Part shown: positions 5,479 to 5,612 of the stretch, one piece after another | Layout: each line of letters begins with the position of its first letter | How positions within the stretch are numbered: position 1 is the stretch's first letter | Assembly (NCBI GenBank): GCA_030528965.1 | Contig: JAUMXS010000032.1 | Coordinates: forward strand, 7,006 to 12,617 | Reading direction: 5' to 3' | DNA length: 5,612 bases | From: Eubacteriales bacterium | GTDB lineage: Bacteria > Bacillota > Clostridia > Oscillospirales > Oscillospiraceae | Position numbers and translations under genes: made by a program | Notes under the pieces: model-generated | The model's database searches: none | Seen by the model: the letters and a program-made list of their open reading frames with translations, nothing else | What the model was told of the DNA's origin: nothing

Positions 5479-5510
5479 ACCCGTAAAATGCTTTTGTGGA
5501 GGTACATATG

Positions 5511-5612
5511 ATGCAGGAACTGAACTATATCCGTTGTGGTGATTACTATATTCCCGCTATTCGCTTACCGGAGGAAAACAGACCTATTGGTCGGTGGGGG
5601 CGTATGCACAGA
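5511..5612 (+). CDS. tnpV: TnpV-family transposon protein, N-terminal part (runs off window)
   Basis: The 34 visible residues are MQELNYIRCGDYYIPAI followed by RLPEENRPIGRWGRMHR. The pattern GDYYIP, then an L.LPEE-like acidic turn, then IG.WGR.HR matches my memory of the N-terminus of TnpV-family proteins, small proteins of about 120 residues on Tn4451-like and other integrative elements of Clostridia. Their biochemical role is not established. GGAGGT at 5498-5503 lies seven bases from the ATG at 5511; an in-frame ATG at 5508 directly before it is possible but closer than ideal. Codons such as CGT, TGT, GGT and TAT are more AT-leaning than in the neighbouring ribosomal genes, consistent with transfer. 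The family call rests on a short stretch and lacks the C-terminal half. Confidence 0.7.
   Translation, partial: MQELNYIRCGDYYIPAIRLPEENRPIGRWGRMHR

Larger units (their letters stand above)
5214..5507. other. Intergenic/leader region between the rplJ promoter and tnpV
   Basis: About 290 bases without a convincing protein gene. It starts with an extremely AT-rich tract (5214-5270), with a perfect TATAAT on the plus strand at 5264-5269 that has no good -35. Then come a 6-bp stem near 5298-5314, a long inverted repeat at 5366-5404, a terminator at 5438-5478, and the tnpV ribosome binding site at 5498-5503. A 12-codon frame, MAGVRKTVKPKI, runs from ATG 5355-5357 to TAA 5391-5393 but lacks a good Shine-Dalgarno. 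The boundary of a mobile element probably falls in this stretch, but I cannot point to an exact end or a target-site duplication. Confidence 0.5.

Overview
The window looks like a chromosomal segment from a moderately GC-rich Gram-positive anaerobe of the class Clostridia, most likely from the Oscillospirales/Ruminococcaceae. The evidence is strong AGGAGG-type ribosome binding sites, a TTG start codon, a classic L10-leader RNA in front of rplJ, a consensus SigA-type promoter, an MltG with a cytoplasmic N-terminal extension, and a TnpV-type mobile-element gene at the right edge. The taxon is inferred from gene style, not from a marker comparison.

Left part (1-2423, plus strand): the alanine/aspartate-rich C-terminal tail of an unidentified gene ends at 128. 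A 153-base gap follows, with no clear promoter or terminator. Next come mltG (endolytic peptidoglycan transglycosylase) and, six bases after it, thiN (thiamine diphosphokinase), probably translated from one message. A strong hairpin at 2390-2416 with T-runs on both sides ends this transcript and also the one converging from the right.

Middle part (2422-5213, minus strand): read in the direction of transcription, the order is a SigA promoter, an L10 autoregulatory leader with its own attenuator hairpin, rplJ (L10), rplL (L7/L12), an 18-base palindrome, a perfect 12-bp terminator, an intergenic stretch of about 250 bases containing another 18-base palindrome, and a four-TM CNNM/CBS-pair/CorC-type membrane protein started by TTG. 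L10 and L7/L12 form the ribosomal stalk. Free L10 complex normally binds this leader type to repress the operon. The rplK-rplA genes usually upstream and the rpoB usually downstream are both absent here.

Right part (5214-5612): a very AT-rich stretch and a series of inverted repeats, including a rho-independent terminator on the plus strand, precede the start of a TnpV-family gene that runs off the window. This appears to be the edge of a mobile element sitting just behind the rplJ promoter. The hairpins form a plausible attenuator-like leader for tnpV and are the least explained structure here. Everything else is recognisable housekeeping biology; I see no evidence of a wholly new multi-gene system.
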